From positions 62,001 to 126,000 of the forward strand of contig NZ_JAIRBA010000001.1 of NCBI RefSeq assembly GCF_022008365.1: a stretch of 64,000 nucleotides of DNA, read 5' to 3'. The notes under the pieces are model-generated. The model was not told the origin of the DNA. It did no database searches and saw only the letters and a list, made by a program, of their open reading frames with translations. Below are positions 41,701 to 51,554 of this stretch, in pieces; position 1 is the first letter of the stretch; each line of letters begins with the position of its first letter. A program made the translations under genes and the position numbers. The stretch is from Aequorivita vitellina. GTDB taxonomy: Bacteria; Bacteroidota; Bacteroidia; Flavobacteriales; Flavobacteriaceae.

Positions 41701-43497
41701 ATGAAGAACATTCGCAATTTTTGTATTATTGCCCACATAGACCACGGAAAAAGCACCTTGGCAGATCGACTTTTGGACGCCACTGGCGCGGTAACCGATC
41801 GCGAAAAACAGGCCCAATTACTAGACAGTATGGACTTGGAACGCGAGCGCGGAATTACCATTAAAAGTCATGCCATCCAAATGGATTATGTTTATAAAGG
41901 CGAAAAATACACGCTAAACTTAATCGACACTCCGGGCCACGTAGATTTTTCGTACGAAGTTTCACGCTCTATTGCGGCTTGCGAAGGCGCACTGCTTATT
42001 GTTGATGCCGCACAAAGCATACAAGCACAGACAATTTCTAACCTGTATTTGGCTTTGGAAAATGATTTGGAGATAATTCCCGTTTTGAATAAAGTGGACT
42101 TACCGTCGGCAAATGTAGAAGAAGTGACCGATGATATTGTGGATCTTTTAGGCTGTAATGCTGATGAAGTAATACCTGCAAGTGCCAAAACAGGTTTGGG
42201 AATCGAAGCCATTTTAAGTGCCATTATTGAACGTATTCCACCGCCAAAAGGCAATCCAGACGAGTCTTTACAAGCCTTGATTTTCGATTCAGTTTACAAT
42301 CCATTTCGGGGCGTGGAAACATATTTTAGAGTGCTTAATGGCGAAATAAGAAAAGGGCAGCACATTAAATTTATGGCTACCGGAAAAAGTTATTTCGCAG
42401 ATGAAGTGGGAACTTTAAAATTGAAACAATTTCCAAGAGAAGTAATTAAAACGGGCGATGTAGGTTATTTAATTACTGGAATAAAAGAAGCTAAGGAAGT
42501 AAAAGTAGGAGATACTATTACAGATTCTAAAAATCCCACTGTAAATATGATTGAAGGTTTTGAAGATGTAAAACCAATGGTATTTGCAGGAATTTACCCC
42601 GTTGATACGGAAGATTATGAAGAGTTACGCAACTCCATGGAGAAGTTACAGCTTAACGATGCTTCGTTGGTTTTTATACCTGAAAGTTCTGCTGCACTTG
42701 GTTTCGGTTTCCGTTGTGGTTTTTTAGGAATGCTTCACCTAGAAATTATTCAAGAGAGATTGGAGCGGGAGTTTGACATGACGGTAATAACCACCGTTCC
42801 CAACGTGTCATACCACGCATATACCAACAAAAATCCCGATACTATAGTTTTGGTAAATAACCCTTCAGATTTGCCAGAACCTTCATCTTTAAACCGAGTT
42901 GAAGAACCTTATATTAAGGCTACAATTATCACAAAATCAGATTTTGTTGGTTCGGTTATGTCGCTTTGTATTGAAAAAAGAGGCGAGATTACCAACCAAA
43001 CTTATTTAACCACCGAAAGAGTTGAGCTAACTTTTGATATGCCTTTGGCAGAAATTGTTTTCGATTTTTATGACAGATTAAAAACCGTTTCAAAAGGATA
43101 TGCATCTTTTGATTATTCACCAATTGGTATGCGGGTTTCGCATCTGGTAAAGGTAGATGTTTTACTAAACGGAAACGTTGTAGATGCACTTTCGGCCTTA
43201 CTTCACCGCGATAATGCTTATGACATTGGGAAAAAAATATGTGAAAAATTGCGGCAGCTTATCCCAAGACAACAGTTCGATATTCCAATTCAAGCCGCAA
43301 TTGGCGCTAAGATTATTGCTCGTGAAACTGTAAAAGCCTTGCGAAAAGATGTTACCGCAAAATGTTATGGTGGTGATATTTCGCGAAAGCGTAAACTTTT
43401 AGAAAAGCAGAAGAAAGGTAAAAAACGTATGCGCCAAGTAGGTAACGTAGAAATTCCTCAGGAAGCGTTTATGGCGGTGCTTAAATTGAACGATTAA
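41701..43497 (+). CDS. lepA: Elongation factor 4 (LepA)
   Basis: The 598-residue translational GTPase acts on stalled or newly assembled ribosomes. GTPase motifs are clear: AHIDHGKST (11-19), [16 protein letters not shown] and SAKTG. The LepA-specific C-terminal domain follows, ending [20 protein letters not shown]. Start ATG 41701 gives the canonical [20 protein letters not shown] terminator follows directly. Confidence 0.98.
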   Translation: MKNIRNFCIIAHIDHGKSTLADRLLDATGAVTDREKQAQLLDSMDLERERGITIKSHAIQMDYVYKGEKYTLNLIDTPGHVDFSYEVSRSIAACEGALLIVDAAQSIQAQTISNLYLALENDLEIIPVLNKVDLPSANVEEVTDDIVDLLGCNADEVIPASAKTGLGIEAILSAIIERIPPPKGNPDESLQALIFDSVYNPFRGVETYFRVLNGEIRKGQHIKFMATGKSYFADEVGTLKLKQFPREVIKTGDVGYLITGIKEAKEVKVGDTITDSKNPTVNMIEGFEDVKPMVFAGIYPVDTEDYEELRNSMEKLQLNDASLVFIPESSAALGFGFRCGFLGMLHLEIIQERLEREFDMTVITTVPNVSYHAYTNKNPDTIVLVNNPSDLPEPSSLNRVEEPYIKATIITKSDFVGSVMSLCIEKRGEITNQTYLTTERVELTFDMPLAEIVFDFYDRLKTVSKGYASFDYSPIGMRVSHLVKVDVLLNGNVVDALSALLHRDNAYDIGKKICEKLRQLIPRQQFDIPIQAAIGAKIIARETVKALRKDVTAKCYGGDISRKRKLLEKQKKGKKRMRQVGNVEIPQEAFMAVLKLND

Positions 43498-43530
43498 TTA
43501 AAAAAGCCCTGAAATTCAGGGTTTTTTTAT
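43498..43530 (+). terminator. Terminator after lepA
   Basis: AAAAAGCCCTGA and TCAGGGTTTTTTT pair around a 3-base loop with a T7 run, immediately behind the lepA stop. A-runs on the other side make it usable in both directions, so it may also serve the small lipoprotein gene. Confidence 0.8.
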
Positions 43531-43576
43531 TACTATATTTCGATTTCGGTGAACTTAATTTTACGCTCTATTGGTT

Positions 43577-43804
43577 TTATTGCCCACAAGTAGCGCCCGC
43601 AGCTACAAGCCCTTGAATATAGACATCATAAGCTGTTCCGGTATCTTGACCATTAACAGCTGCATTGCCATTACTTTTCTCGCACACTTGAAAATCTGCA
43701 GTTTGTGGCGATGCGCAGGTGGTGCAACTACCACCCTCATCTTTCTTGCAAGATATTACCGATAAACCTGTAATAATAGCTACAATTAAAAAAGTGTGTT
43801 TCAT
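43577..43804 (-). CDS. Small cysteine-containing lipoprotein
   Basis: A 75-residue exported lipoprotein: the signal ends in the lipobox VISC, Cys19, followed by two lysines and Asp. The mature part has CTTC, then single cysteines in QVCEKS and ATCGQ, so five cysteines after lipidation would permit two disulphides or metal binding. No homologous domain is recognised. It is convergent with lepA and lies 45 bases upstream of the antiporter stop side on the same strand. Confidence 0.76.
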   Translation of the reverse strand: MKHTFLIVAIITGLSVISCKKDEGGSCTTCASPQTADFQVCEKSNGNAAVNGQDTGTAYDVYIQGLVAAGATCGQ

Positions 43805-43848
43805 CGAATAGTGGTTTTTATGAAAACGTTTTAACTGTAATTTTATTT

Positions 43849-45711
43849 TTAACTCTTTCCTTCATTTTCAGTTCTGGTGGCGTTTACAACATCTTCAAAA
43901 TCCATTGGTTTTCCCAAATAGACCAGACTGCTGCCTGTTTCAACTTCAAGTTCAGATGGCGCATTTAAAAGATCTAAAAAACCGTTATCATGTTTCAGGA
44001 ATAGTGGAATTGCATCTGGGTTTTCACTTATAATATTGAGTACGCGTAAAAATTGATTGTGATTTTCAACCGGAATTTCCTGTATTGATGGAAAGTCTTG
44101 TGCAACCTGTGTAAAACGAGTGTAATCGTGGGTGTACGAAAATAGCTCTTTGGCAGCGATATTTTGTCTCTGTTTCATTTCTTCAGAAGTCATTAATCTA
44201 AAGGTTCCATTTTCACCAAAATACTGCCCAAAACGGTTAATGGCTTGTTTATTAATTTCATCACTACCCGTCATTGCCAATAAATATCCCACATCATTCA
44301 ATTCAATATTATCTGTAAGATCATCGGCATAAATGTTTGCGGTAAATGCTTCTAAGCCCAACTCTTTCGCCCTATTTATATTTAATTGATTTGAATCTAT
44401 AAGTACAACGTGACGATTGTTTTTATGTAAATATGTAGCAATTAATCGCGATACTTTTGAAGCACCAACCATCAATATACCTTCAGATTTTTTCAAAAAT
44501 ACGCCCATCCAACTTGCCATTATTCTTGCAGTTGTTGCATTGATTATAACCGTTATTAATACAACGGCAAAAACCAATGGTGTAATATATTCTGCTCCCA
44601 CAACTCCTTTCATAACAAGTTGGGTTCCAAAGAGCGATGAAATACCAGCCGCAACAATCCCACGAGGCCCTACCCAACTAATAAATAACTTTTCGTTGGT
44701 TTTTAGAGAGGAGCCAACGGTGCTGGCAAATACCGACATGGGCCGTAAAATAAATATTATAATGGCCAGTAAAATGGCCGTTTTATAATTGAAGACTAGT
44801 AAAAGATCGTCAACACTTATATTGGCAGCTAGCAAAATAAAAAGAATTGAAACCAATAAAACACTCAAAGATTCCTTAAAGTAAAGTAGTTCTTTTAGGC
44901 TTGGCAAATCACTATTTCCTAAAAACATACCCATCACCACAACGGCCAATAAGCCAGATTCGTGCGCAAGCAAATCGCTGGCAACAAAAACGGCCATAAC
45001 AAGAGATAAGGAAACCACATTAGATAAATAATGCGGCACAAGCTTCTTCTTTATTGAAATGTAAAGTGCATATCCTGCCGAGACGCCAAAGGTCATTCCA
45101 ATTAAAACAATTTTTCCGAAATCTAACAACGCTTGTTTGGTGTAGCCCGAGTCGCCTTCAACGCTAATAAATTCATATACCAAAACAGCAACCAACGCAC
45201 CAATGGGATCAATTAAAATACCTTCCCATCTAAGTACTGCGGCCACATCTTTTTTAAGTGGAATGTTTCGTAAAATTGGAGTAATTACGGTTGGACCTGT
45301 TACAATAATCAATGCCGAAAAAAGAAACGATATACGCCAATTAAGTCCGAATACGTAATGTGCAGCTACCCCAGCACCAATAAAAGTGATAGCGGCACCT
45401 ATGCTAATTAACTTGCCAATTGCGGAACCAACTTTAGAAATTTCTTCCCTTTTAAGTGTTAGACCTCCTTCAAAAAGAATGATACCTACCGCTAATGAAA
45501 CAAAATAGAAAAGATTTTCGCCCGGGAAAAGTCCTTTTTCCCCGTTCCAAATTGGTTGAAGCCATTGGGTTCCATCTTCAGACAGAAAGGTGGATAAAGG
45601 GCCAACCAATAGCCCAATCAAAATTAAAGGTAAAATAGCGGGTATCTTAAACTTCCACGCGACCCATTGGGCCAATATTCCTAGAATTATAATTCCTGCA
45701 AGTTCTACCAT
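43849..45711 (-). CDS. Cation:proton antiporter with RCK (TrkA-N/TrkA-C) domains
   Basis: A 620-residue membrane protein. About 12 hydrophobic helices (residues 1-400) carry features of the CPA antiporter core (GPTVITPILRNIPLKKDVAA, then WEGILIDPIGALVAV), where Asp in LIDPIG fits a conserved ion-binding position. A Rossmann-type TrkA-N domain begins with GILMVGASKVSRLI (about 405-515), followed by a TrkA-C-like part. It exchanges Na+ or K+ for H+ and is probably gated by NAD(H) or a nucleotide through the RCK domain. It is divergent from the MBL gene. Confidence 0.9.
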   Translation of the reverse strand: MVELAGIIILGILAQWVAWKFKIPAILPLILIGLLVGPLSTFLSEDGTQWLQPIWNGEKGLFPGENLFYFVSLAVGIILFEGGLTLKREEISKVGSAIGKLISIGAAITFIGAGVAAHYVFGLNWRISFLFSALIIVTGPTVITPILRNIPLKKDVAAVLRWEGILIDPIGALVAVLVYEFISVEGDSGYTKQALLDFGKIVLIGMTFGVSAGYALYISIKKKLVPHYLSNVVSLSLVMAVFVASDLLAHESGLLAVVVMGMFLGNSDLPSLKELLYFKESLSVLLVSILFILLAANISVDDLLLVFNYKTAILLAIIIFILRPMSVFASTVGSSLKTNEKLFISWVGPRGIVAAGISSLFGTQLVMKGVVGAEYITPLVFAVVLITVIINATTARIMASWMGVFLKKSEGILMVGASKVSRLIATYLHKNNRHVVLIDSNQLNINRAKELGLEAFTANIYADDLTDNIELNDVGYLLAMTGSDEINKQAINRFGQYFGENGTFRLMTSEEMKQRQNIAAKELFSYTHDYTRFTQVAQDFPSIQEIPVENHNQFLRVLNIISENPDAIPLFLKHDNGFLDLLNAPSELEVETGSSLVYLGKPMDFEDVVNATRTENEGKS

Positions 45712-45847
45712 TCAGTTGGGTGTTTTGGCAAAATAAAACTTTTCGCTTCCACGAAAAAATTTTAATTTGTTAAAAATAGTATAATTAATTTATACTTCAG
45801 TCTTGGTCTGTAACGCTTTTGCTAATTTGCGACTCATTCTTCAGATT

Positions 45848-46708
45848 ATGCAATTATTTCCTATTGAATCCGGCAATTTTAAATTAGATGGTGGTGCCAT
45901 GTTTGGCGTTGTACCAAAAACGCTTTGGACCAGAACCAATCCAGCAGATGCAAATAATATGATAGACATTGCCGCGCGCTGTCTTCTTATTGAAAATGAC
46001 AATCGGTTAACCCTGATAGATACTGGGATGGGCAACAAACAAAGTGATAAATTCTTTGGTTATTATTACCGATGGGGAAATTTTAACCTTGACGATTCCT
46101 TGAAAAAACACGGCTTTCATCCCGATGATATTACAGATGTGTTTATGACGCATCTTCACTTTGATCATTGTGGCGGCAGTGTGCAATGGAATAAAGATCG
46201 CACCGGTTATGAGCCTGCTTTTAAAAACGCAACCTATTGGAGCAATAAAGATCATTGGCAATGGGCAACAAAACCAAACCGCAGGGAACAAGCTTCCTTT
46301 TTAAAAGAAAATATTATGCCTATGCAGGAAAGCGGACAATTAAAATTTGTGGCGCAACCCAATTCAGATTTTGCAGAGGCTAACGAACTTGACTTCGGAA
46401 TTCTATTTGTGGATGGCCATACCGATAAACAAATGATTCCGCATATAAATTATAAAGGTAAAACTTTGGTATTTATGGCAGATTTACTGCCTACCGCGGG
46501 CCATTTACCGCTTCCTTTTGTAATGGGATACGATACGCGTCCGCTACTCACACTACCCGAAAAAGAAAAATTTCTGAACAAAGCAGCAGAAAATAATTTC
46601 TATCTTTTTCTTGAACACGATGCTCACAACCCAATAATAACCGTGAAAAATACTGATAAAGGTGTTCGTTTAAACGAAACATTATCACTCAACGATTTTT
46701 TTAATTAA
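45848..46708 (+). CDS. Metallo-beta-lactamase-fold hydrolase
   Basis: This 286-residue enzyme has the zinc-binding motif THLHFDHCGG, a later aspartate region (DGHTDKQM) and a final histidine in LFLEHDAHNP. The fold is shared by lactonases, glyoxalase II-like and other hydrolases; the N-terminal domain, with ESGNFKLDGGAMFG, resembles quorum-quenching lactonase-type members. Substrate is unproved. ATG 45848 is preferred over a TTG 45 bases earlier. It is followed by the S8 protease gene after 15 bases and probably shares its transcript. Confidence 0.88.
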   Translation: MQLFPIESGNFKLDGGAMFGVVPKTLWTRTNPADANNMIDIAARCLLIENDNRLTLIDTGMGNKQSDKFFGYYYRWGNFNLDDSLKKHGFHPDDITDVFMTHLHFDHCGGSVQWNKDRTGYEPAFKNATYWSNKDHWQWATKPNRREQASFLKENIMPMQESGQLKFVAQPNSDFAEANELDFGILFVDGHTDKQMIPHINYKGKTLVFMADLLPTAGHLPLPFVMGYDTRPLLTLPEKEKFLNKAAENNFYLFLEHDAHNPIITVKNTDKGVRLNETLSLNDFFN

Positions 46709-46723
46709 CTCTTTATTTTAGAA

Positions 46724-48391
46724 ATGAAAATATTTAGAACCTCCCTTTTTGCAATTGCAATTTCAGCCTTTATGGCAAGTTGTGGCAGTGGCGCGGCAAT
46801 CGTTGCTACCCCAATTGAAAACATTGATGCCAATCCATTAAAAGTTGTTCCGCTAACAGATGCACAACTAAAAAATTGGCCGGCGATGGATTTGGTGAAA
46901 GATACCGTACCAGGAATGAGCGTGAATAAAGCATACAGCGATATAATTAAAAAACGCAAAGGCACAACAGTAATTGTTGGCGTAATTGACAGCGGTGTAG
47001 ATATTGACCACGAAGACCTTAAAAATGTACTTTGGACCAATCCAGGCGAAATTCCCGGAAATGGCATAGACGACGACAACAACGGTTATATAGACGATGT
47101 TCACGGCTGGAATTTTATTGGCGATATTATTGGTGAAAACATGGAATATGTGCGAATCATCAGAAAATTTAAACCAAAATTTGAAGGCAAAAGTGAATCT
47201 TCAATTAGCGCTGCAGACCGCAAAGATTTTGCACTCTATCAAAAAGCAAAGGCCGAATATGAAAAAGAATATTCAGAAATTGCAACCAACAAAGAACGCT
47301 ACGAACAAATTGTGTCGCAATTAATGCCTACACACCAAGCTATGGTTAGAAAACTTGGGAAAGAAGATTACACTAAAGAAGATTTAGCAGGTATAAAAAA
47401 CCCTTCGCCACAAGAGCAGCACCAAATAGCAATGCTAGACCAAATGTTGAATTTTGCCGATTCGGTTCCCGAAGTTTTAAAGGAACTTGAAGGTGGAATT
47501 GAATATTTCAACGGAAGGCTTGAAGATAATTTTAATATGACCAAAGATTTCCGTGGTGTTTTGGGCGATAATCCAGATGATATTACCGATACTAATTATG
47601 GAGATAATAATGTGGCTGGTCCAGACCCAACAAAAGAAAACGTAAAACACGGAACCCACGTGGCAGGTATAATCGCAGCGCAACGCAACAATGGCATTGG
47701 AATGGACGGCGTTGCAAACAATGTGCAAATTATGGCCGTACGTGCTGTGCCAGATGGCGATGAGTACGATAAAGATATTGCACTGGCAATTCGTTATGCG
47801 GTAGATAATGGCGCAAAAGTGTTAAACACCAGCTTCGGAAAATACTATTCTCCCCACGCAGACTGGGTTTATGACGCTATAAAATACGCAGCTTCAAAAG
47901 ATGTTTTAATTGTAAATGCAGCCGGAAATGACGGTCTTGATTTAGACACGGTAAATGTTTATCCAAATGACCAATTTGATAATCAACCGGAAATTGCCGA
48001 TAGTTTTTTAACAGTTGGAGCACTTAACTTTAAATACGGCAGCGAAATGGTTGCAAACTTTTCAAATTACGGAAAAACCAATGTTGATGTATTTGCTCCT
48101 GGTGTTAAAATTTGGGCCACTACTCCATTAAACACCTACGAATTTTTACAAGGAACATCAATGGCAGCTCCCGAAGTTGCTGGGGTTGCTGCAATGATTC
48201 GTTCGTATTACCCAAACCTTTCAGCAAAACAAGTAAAGCAAATTTTGATGGATAGCGGGCTTTCAGTTAATACCAATGTTATTCTGGGTGGGGAAGTTTC
48301 AAATACAGCACCTTTCTCAAGTATCTCGAAATCTGGTAAAATGGTAAATATGTATAACGCCTTAATTATGGCAGATAAAATGTCTAAATAA
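46724..48391 (+). CDS. Subtilisin-like (S8) protease, lipoprotein
   Basis: A 555-residue exported serine protease with lipobox MASC (Cys20). The catalytic triad is Asp89 (GVIDSGVDIDHEDL), His309 (KHGTHVAGII) and Ser479 (QGTSMAAPEVAG), with the oxyanion Asn402. The distance between Asp and His is about 220 residues, far more than in subtilisin, and this insert is charged and helical, containing a coiled-coil-like stretch. Its stop codon overlaps the next ATG by one base (TAATG), so translation with the M1 gene is coupled. Confidence 0.93.
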   Translation: MKIFRTSLFAIAISAFMASCGSGAAIVATPIENIDANPLKVVPLTDAQLKNWPAMDLVKDTVPGMSVNKAYSDIIKKRKGTTVIVGVIDSGVDIDHEDLKNVLWTNPGEIPGNGIDDDNNGYIDDVHGWNFIGDIIGENMEYVRIIRKFKPKFEGKSESSISAADRKDFALYQKAKAEYEKEYSEIATNKERYEQIVSQLMPTHQAMVRKLGKEDYTKEDLAGIKNPSPQEQHQIAMLDQMLNFADSVPEVLKELEGGIEYFNGRLEDNFNMTKDFRGVLGDNPDDITDTNYGDNNVAGPDPTKENVKHGTHVAGIIAAQRNNGIGMDGVANNVQIMAVRAVPDGDEYDKDIALAIRYAVDNGAKVLNTSFGKYYSPHADWVYDAIKYAASKDVLIVNAAGNDGLDLDTVNVYPNDQFDNQPEIADSFLTVGALNFKYGSEMVANFSNYGKTNVDVFAPGVKIWATTPLNTYEFLQGTSMAAPEVAGVAAMIRSYYPNLSAKQVKQILMDSGLSVNTNVILGGEVSNTAPFSSISKSGKMVNMYNALIMADKMSK

Positions 48392-50226
48392 TGAAGCAGT
48401 TTTTAAGTGGAATTTTTTTAATAACAACACTCTTTTCGGGTTTTGCACAAAACAGTACATGTTATTGGCAGCAGGAAGTTGATTATAAAATGAACGTTCA
48501 AATGGACGTGAAAAACTTTCAATATAAAGGAACACAGGAACTGAAATACACAAACAATTCGCCCGATACTTTAAACAAGGTTTTTTATCATTTGTATTTT
48601 AACGCGTTTCAACCCGGAAGCGAAATGGACGTGCGATCACGAACAATTGCCGATCCTGACAGCCGCGTAACCGATAGAATTTCGAAACTCACTCCCGACG
48701 AAATTGGGTACATTAAACCCACCTTGCTTACACAAAACGGCATTGCCGCAACATACACTATAAAAGGTACAGTGATGCAGGTTATGCTGAACGAACCAAT
48801 TTTACCTGGCGAAAGCACCGTTTTTAACATGGAATGGAACGCACAAGTGCCATTGCAAGTTCGCCGTTCGGGTAGAGATAGTTCAGAAGGTGTTGCGCTT
48901 ACAATGACCCAATGGTACCCAAAGCTAGCTGAATACGATTTTGAAGGATGGCACGCCGATCCTTACATTGGTCGTGAATTTCACGGAGTTTGGGGCGATT
49001 TTGATGTAACCATAACTATTGATGCAGAATACACAATTGGCGGAACGGGTTATCTTCAAAATCCGGCGGAAGTTGGTCACGGCTACACAGAGCCGGGTCA
49101 AAAATGGATGAAGCCGAAAAAAGGTAAATACACCTGGCACTTTTTAGCGCCAGATGTACACGATTTTGCTTGGGCTGCAGATAACGAATACGTACACGAT
49201 ACCTACCCAGGACCCAACGGCGTTACGCTTCATTTCTTCTATAAAAACAATCCTGAAATTACCGAAAACTGGAAAAACTTACAGCCAAAAACCGCAGCAT
49301 TAATGGAGTTTTTTAACGAGCATATAGGAGAATATCCGTACGAACAGTACTCCGTAATTCAAGGGGGCGATGGCGGAATGGAGTACGCCATGAGCACGAT
49401 GATTACTGGCCAACGCGAATTTGGAAGCTTAGTAGGGGTAACAGCACACGAGCTGGCACATTCTTGGTTTCAATTTGTTTTAGCAACAAACGAACTTAAA
49501 CACGAGTGGATGGATGAAGGTTTTACATCATATATTTCAGACGAAGCAATGAATTATGTTATGCAAGAAAATAAACCAAATCCGCACGCCGGATCGTACA
49601 GAAATTATCTTTACATGGCTACCAGTGGCAATGAACAACCATTAAGTACACACGCCGATAGATACGCTAGTAACCGCGCTTATGGCGTTAATGCTTACAG
49701 CAAAGGTTCTGTGTTTTTAACGCAATTAGGCTATGTTGTGGGTCCCGAAAATCTTTCAAAAACCTTAAAGCGTTTTTATTCAGAATTTAAATTTAAACAT
49801 CCAACACCAAACGATTTTATTCGCACTGCCGAAAAAGTTTCGGGTTTTGAATTGGATTGGTATTTAACAGATTGGACCCAAACCACAAACACGATTGATT
49901 ACGGAATAAAAACTGTTATTAACGATGAAGAATATACAAAGGTAACTTTAGAAAGAATTGGTTTAATGCCAATGCCAATAGACCTTTACGTAACCTACGA
50001 AGACGGCACCCAAGAATTATTTTACATTCCATTGCGAATGACCTGGGGTGAAAAACCAAATCCGTTTTCAGATTTAAACCGAACCGTTTTAGAAGATTGG
50101 GCCTGGGCTTATCCCACCTATACTTTTGAAATAAAAAACGGAAAAAAAGTAAAAAATATGATGATTGATGCCACTCGCAGAATGGCAGATATTTATCCAG
50201 AAAATAATATTTGGGAGGCAGAATAA
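48391..50226 (+). CDS. M1 family metallopeptidase
   Basis: A 611-residue exported gluzincin aminopeptidase. The signal peptide (hydrophobic 4-19) is followed by the substrate motif GGMEYAMST (329-337) and the zinc site HELAH (His353, His357) with Glu376 in HEWMDEGFTS. Its N-terminal beta domain and the central domain match M1 enzymes without the C-terminal ARM region, which is why it is shorter than typical PepN. It probably trims peptides released by secreted proteases such as its upstream S8 partner. Confidence 0.93.
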   Translation: MKQFLSGIFLITTLFSGFAQNSTCYWQQEVDYKMNVQMDVKNFQYKGTQELKYTNNSPDTLNKVFYHLYFNAFQPGSEMDVRSRTIADPDSRVTDRISKLTPDEIGYIKPTLLTQNGIAATYTIKGTVMQVMLNEPILPGESTVFNMEWNAQVPLQVRRSGRDSSEGVALTMTQWYPKLAEYDFEGWHADPYIGREFHGVWGDFDVTITIDAEYTIGGTGYLQNPAEVGHGYTEPGQKWMKPKKGKYTWHFLAPDVHDFAWAADNEYVHDTYPGPNGVTLHFFYKNNPEITENWKNLQPKTAALMEFFNEHIGEYPYEQYSVIQGGDGGMEYAMSTMITGQREFGSLVGVTAHELAHSWFQFVLATNELKHEWMDEGFTSYISDEAMNYVMQENKPNPHAGSYRNYLYMATSGNEQPLSTHADRYASNRAYGVNAYSKGSVFLTQLGYVVGPENLSKTLKRFYSEFKFKHPTPNDFIRTAEKVSGFELDWYLTDWTQTTNTIDYGIKTVINDEEYTKVTLERIGLMPMPIDLYVTYEDGTQELFYIPLRMTWGEKPNPFSDLNRTVLEDWAWAYPTYTFEIKNGKKVKNMMIDATRRMADIYPENNIWEAE

Positions 50227-50248
50227 TAGCTTTCAAAATACAATTTTT

Positions 50249-50290
50249 AGACCTCATAGTTTTTTGAAACCTGTGAGGTCTTTCTTTTTA
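50249..50290 (+). terminator. Terminator before rnpA, repeat-family member
   Basis: AGACCTCA (50249-50256) and TGAGGTCT (50274-50281) form an imperfect hairpin with a T-rich tail TTTCTTTTTA. Its right half, ACCTGTGAGGT, is shared with the terminator at 3550-3588. Confidence 0.66.
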
Positions 50291-50302
50291 TATATTTACA
50301 TT

Positions 50303-50668
50303 GTGAACCAAAAATTTCCAAAAACCGAAAAATTAAAAAGCGCTAAGACAATTGAAAAATTGTTTTTAGAAGGTGATGCGCATTTTAAATTTCCTATTAA
50401 ATTATTTTTTCTTCCAAAACAAGACATTGAAAATAATCTTGTCGCTTTTGCTGTTCCAAAAAAAAATTTTAAATCGGCAGTAGACCGAAACCGCATTAAA
50501 CGTCAACTTCGCGAAGCATACAGGCTTAACAAACACCTGCTTGAAGAAATTAGCGGCAAGAAATTTGTACTGCTTTTTCTATACTTAGGAAAAGTTAAAC
50601 CGCAGTACGACCAACTTGAAAAAGCAACGGTAAAGCTGCTTAAAAAATTACGAGATGAAGATATTTAG
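50303..50668 (+). CDS. rnpA: Ribonuclease P protein component
   Basis: A 121-residue basic protein that binds the RNase P RNA for tRNA 5' processing. It starts from GTG at 50303 (product MNQKFPKTEKLKS); an upstream frame extension would run through the terminator. The signature AVDRNRIKRQLREAYRLNK is clear. rpmH does not precede it, as is usual in Bacteroidota. Its end overlaps the next gene by 14 bases. Confidence 0.93.
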   Translation: MNQKFPKTEKLKSAKTIEKLFLEGDAHFKFPIKLFFLPKQDIENNLVAFAVPKKNFKSAVDRNRIKRQLREAYRLNKHLLEEISGKKFVLLFLYLGKVKPQYDQLEKATVKLLKKLRDEDI

Positions 50669-51470
50669 CACTTTACTTTTATTGTTTGTTTTGGGATGTA
50701 CAAATAGCGGTTCCAATAAAAATTACCTAGCAGAACCTTCAATGGCTGGGATAGAAATTGCTGAAGAAATTCCAATCACACAGCAACTTACTCCACAGAC
50801 ACCGCCATTGCAAGATGAGCAAAAAATAATTAAAACCGCTCGCTTGGCCTATGAAACCAAAGACGTTGATGCCACGCACAAAAAAATTCTTCAGCTGGCA
50901 TCGCAATACAAAGGTTTGGTGCAAAGCGACAACAGCGGAAAAGATTACAATAGAATTTATAAAAATTTAGTCGTTCGCATTCCCACAGAAAATTTTCAAT
51001 CGTTTGTTGACGGTATTTCCGAAGGAGTATCTTATTTTGATCGACGTGATATTAGCAGGCAAGATGTTTCCGAAGAATTTGTAGATCTACAAGCCCGATT
51101 AAAAGCCAAACGCACCTTAGAAGATCGTTATTTGGAATTGCTGAAAAAAGCAAACAATGTAAAGGAAATGCTAGAAATAGAACGCGAGCTTTCAAATATT
51201 CGCGAAGAAATTGAAGCAAAACAGGGCCGTTTACAATATTTGCAAACTCAAGTTTCAATGAGCACGGTTCATATAGAATTCTATAAAACCACTGCAGAAA
51301 CTGGCGTTACACAGTCTTACGGACAAAAAATGAAAAACGCACTGCAAGGTGGCTGGAATGGTATTTCGGTATTTTTTATTGGCATTTTATACCTTTGGCC
51401 TTTATTTCTCGTTGCAATTACAGTTGTTATCATTCTTCGTATATTTCTGAAACGGAAAAAGAAACATTAA
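50655..51470 (+). CDS. DUF4349-domain lipoprotein
   Basis: This 271-residue lipoprotein (lipobox VLGC, Cys15) has the DUF4349 pattern: a beta-alpha N-terminal part (RLAYETKDVDATHKKILQLA, then GKDYNRIYKNLVVRIPTENF), a long coiled coil (about 150-200, VKEMLEIERELSNIREEIEA), and a C-terminal membrane helix followed by a basic tail. Its function is not known. It overlaps rnpA by 14 bases, probably the only link to it. Confidence 0.84.
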   Translation: MKIFSTLLLLFVLGCTNSGSNKNYLAEPSMAGIEIAEEIPITQQLTPQTPPLQDEQKIIKTARLAYETKDVDATHKKILQLASQYKGLVQSDNSGKDYNRIYKNLVVRIPTENFQSFVDGISEGVSYFDRRDISRQDVSEEFVDLQARLKAKRTLEDRYLELLKKANNVKEMLEIERELSNIREEIEAKQGRLQYLQTQVSMSTVHIEFYKTTAETGVTQSYGQKMKNALQGGWNGISVFFIGILYLWPLFLVAITVVIILRIFLKRKKKH

Positions 51471-51482
51471 AAAAGTTATTTT

Positions 51483-51531
51483 GTTATTGGGTTGTTATGT
51501 TAGTTAAACAGCCCGCGAACAACTCAATAAC
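51483..51531. repeat. 14-bp imperfect inverted repeat before the S41 protease gene
   Basis: GTTATTGGGTTGTT (51483-51496) and AACAACTCAATAAC (51518-51531) match in 13 of 14 positions, spaced by 21 bases. No T-run follows, so termination is doubtful. It resembles other low-complexity palindromes of this window. Confidence 0.6.
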
Positions 51532-51554
51532 CAGTAACTCATAAACATAAAAAA

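Noticed and set aside
51483-51531. Rho-independent terminator before the S41 gene
   Set aside because: The inverted repeat has a 21-base loop and no T-run on either strand.
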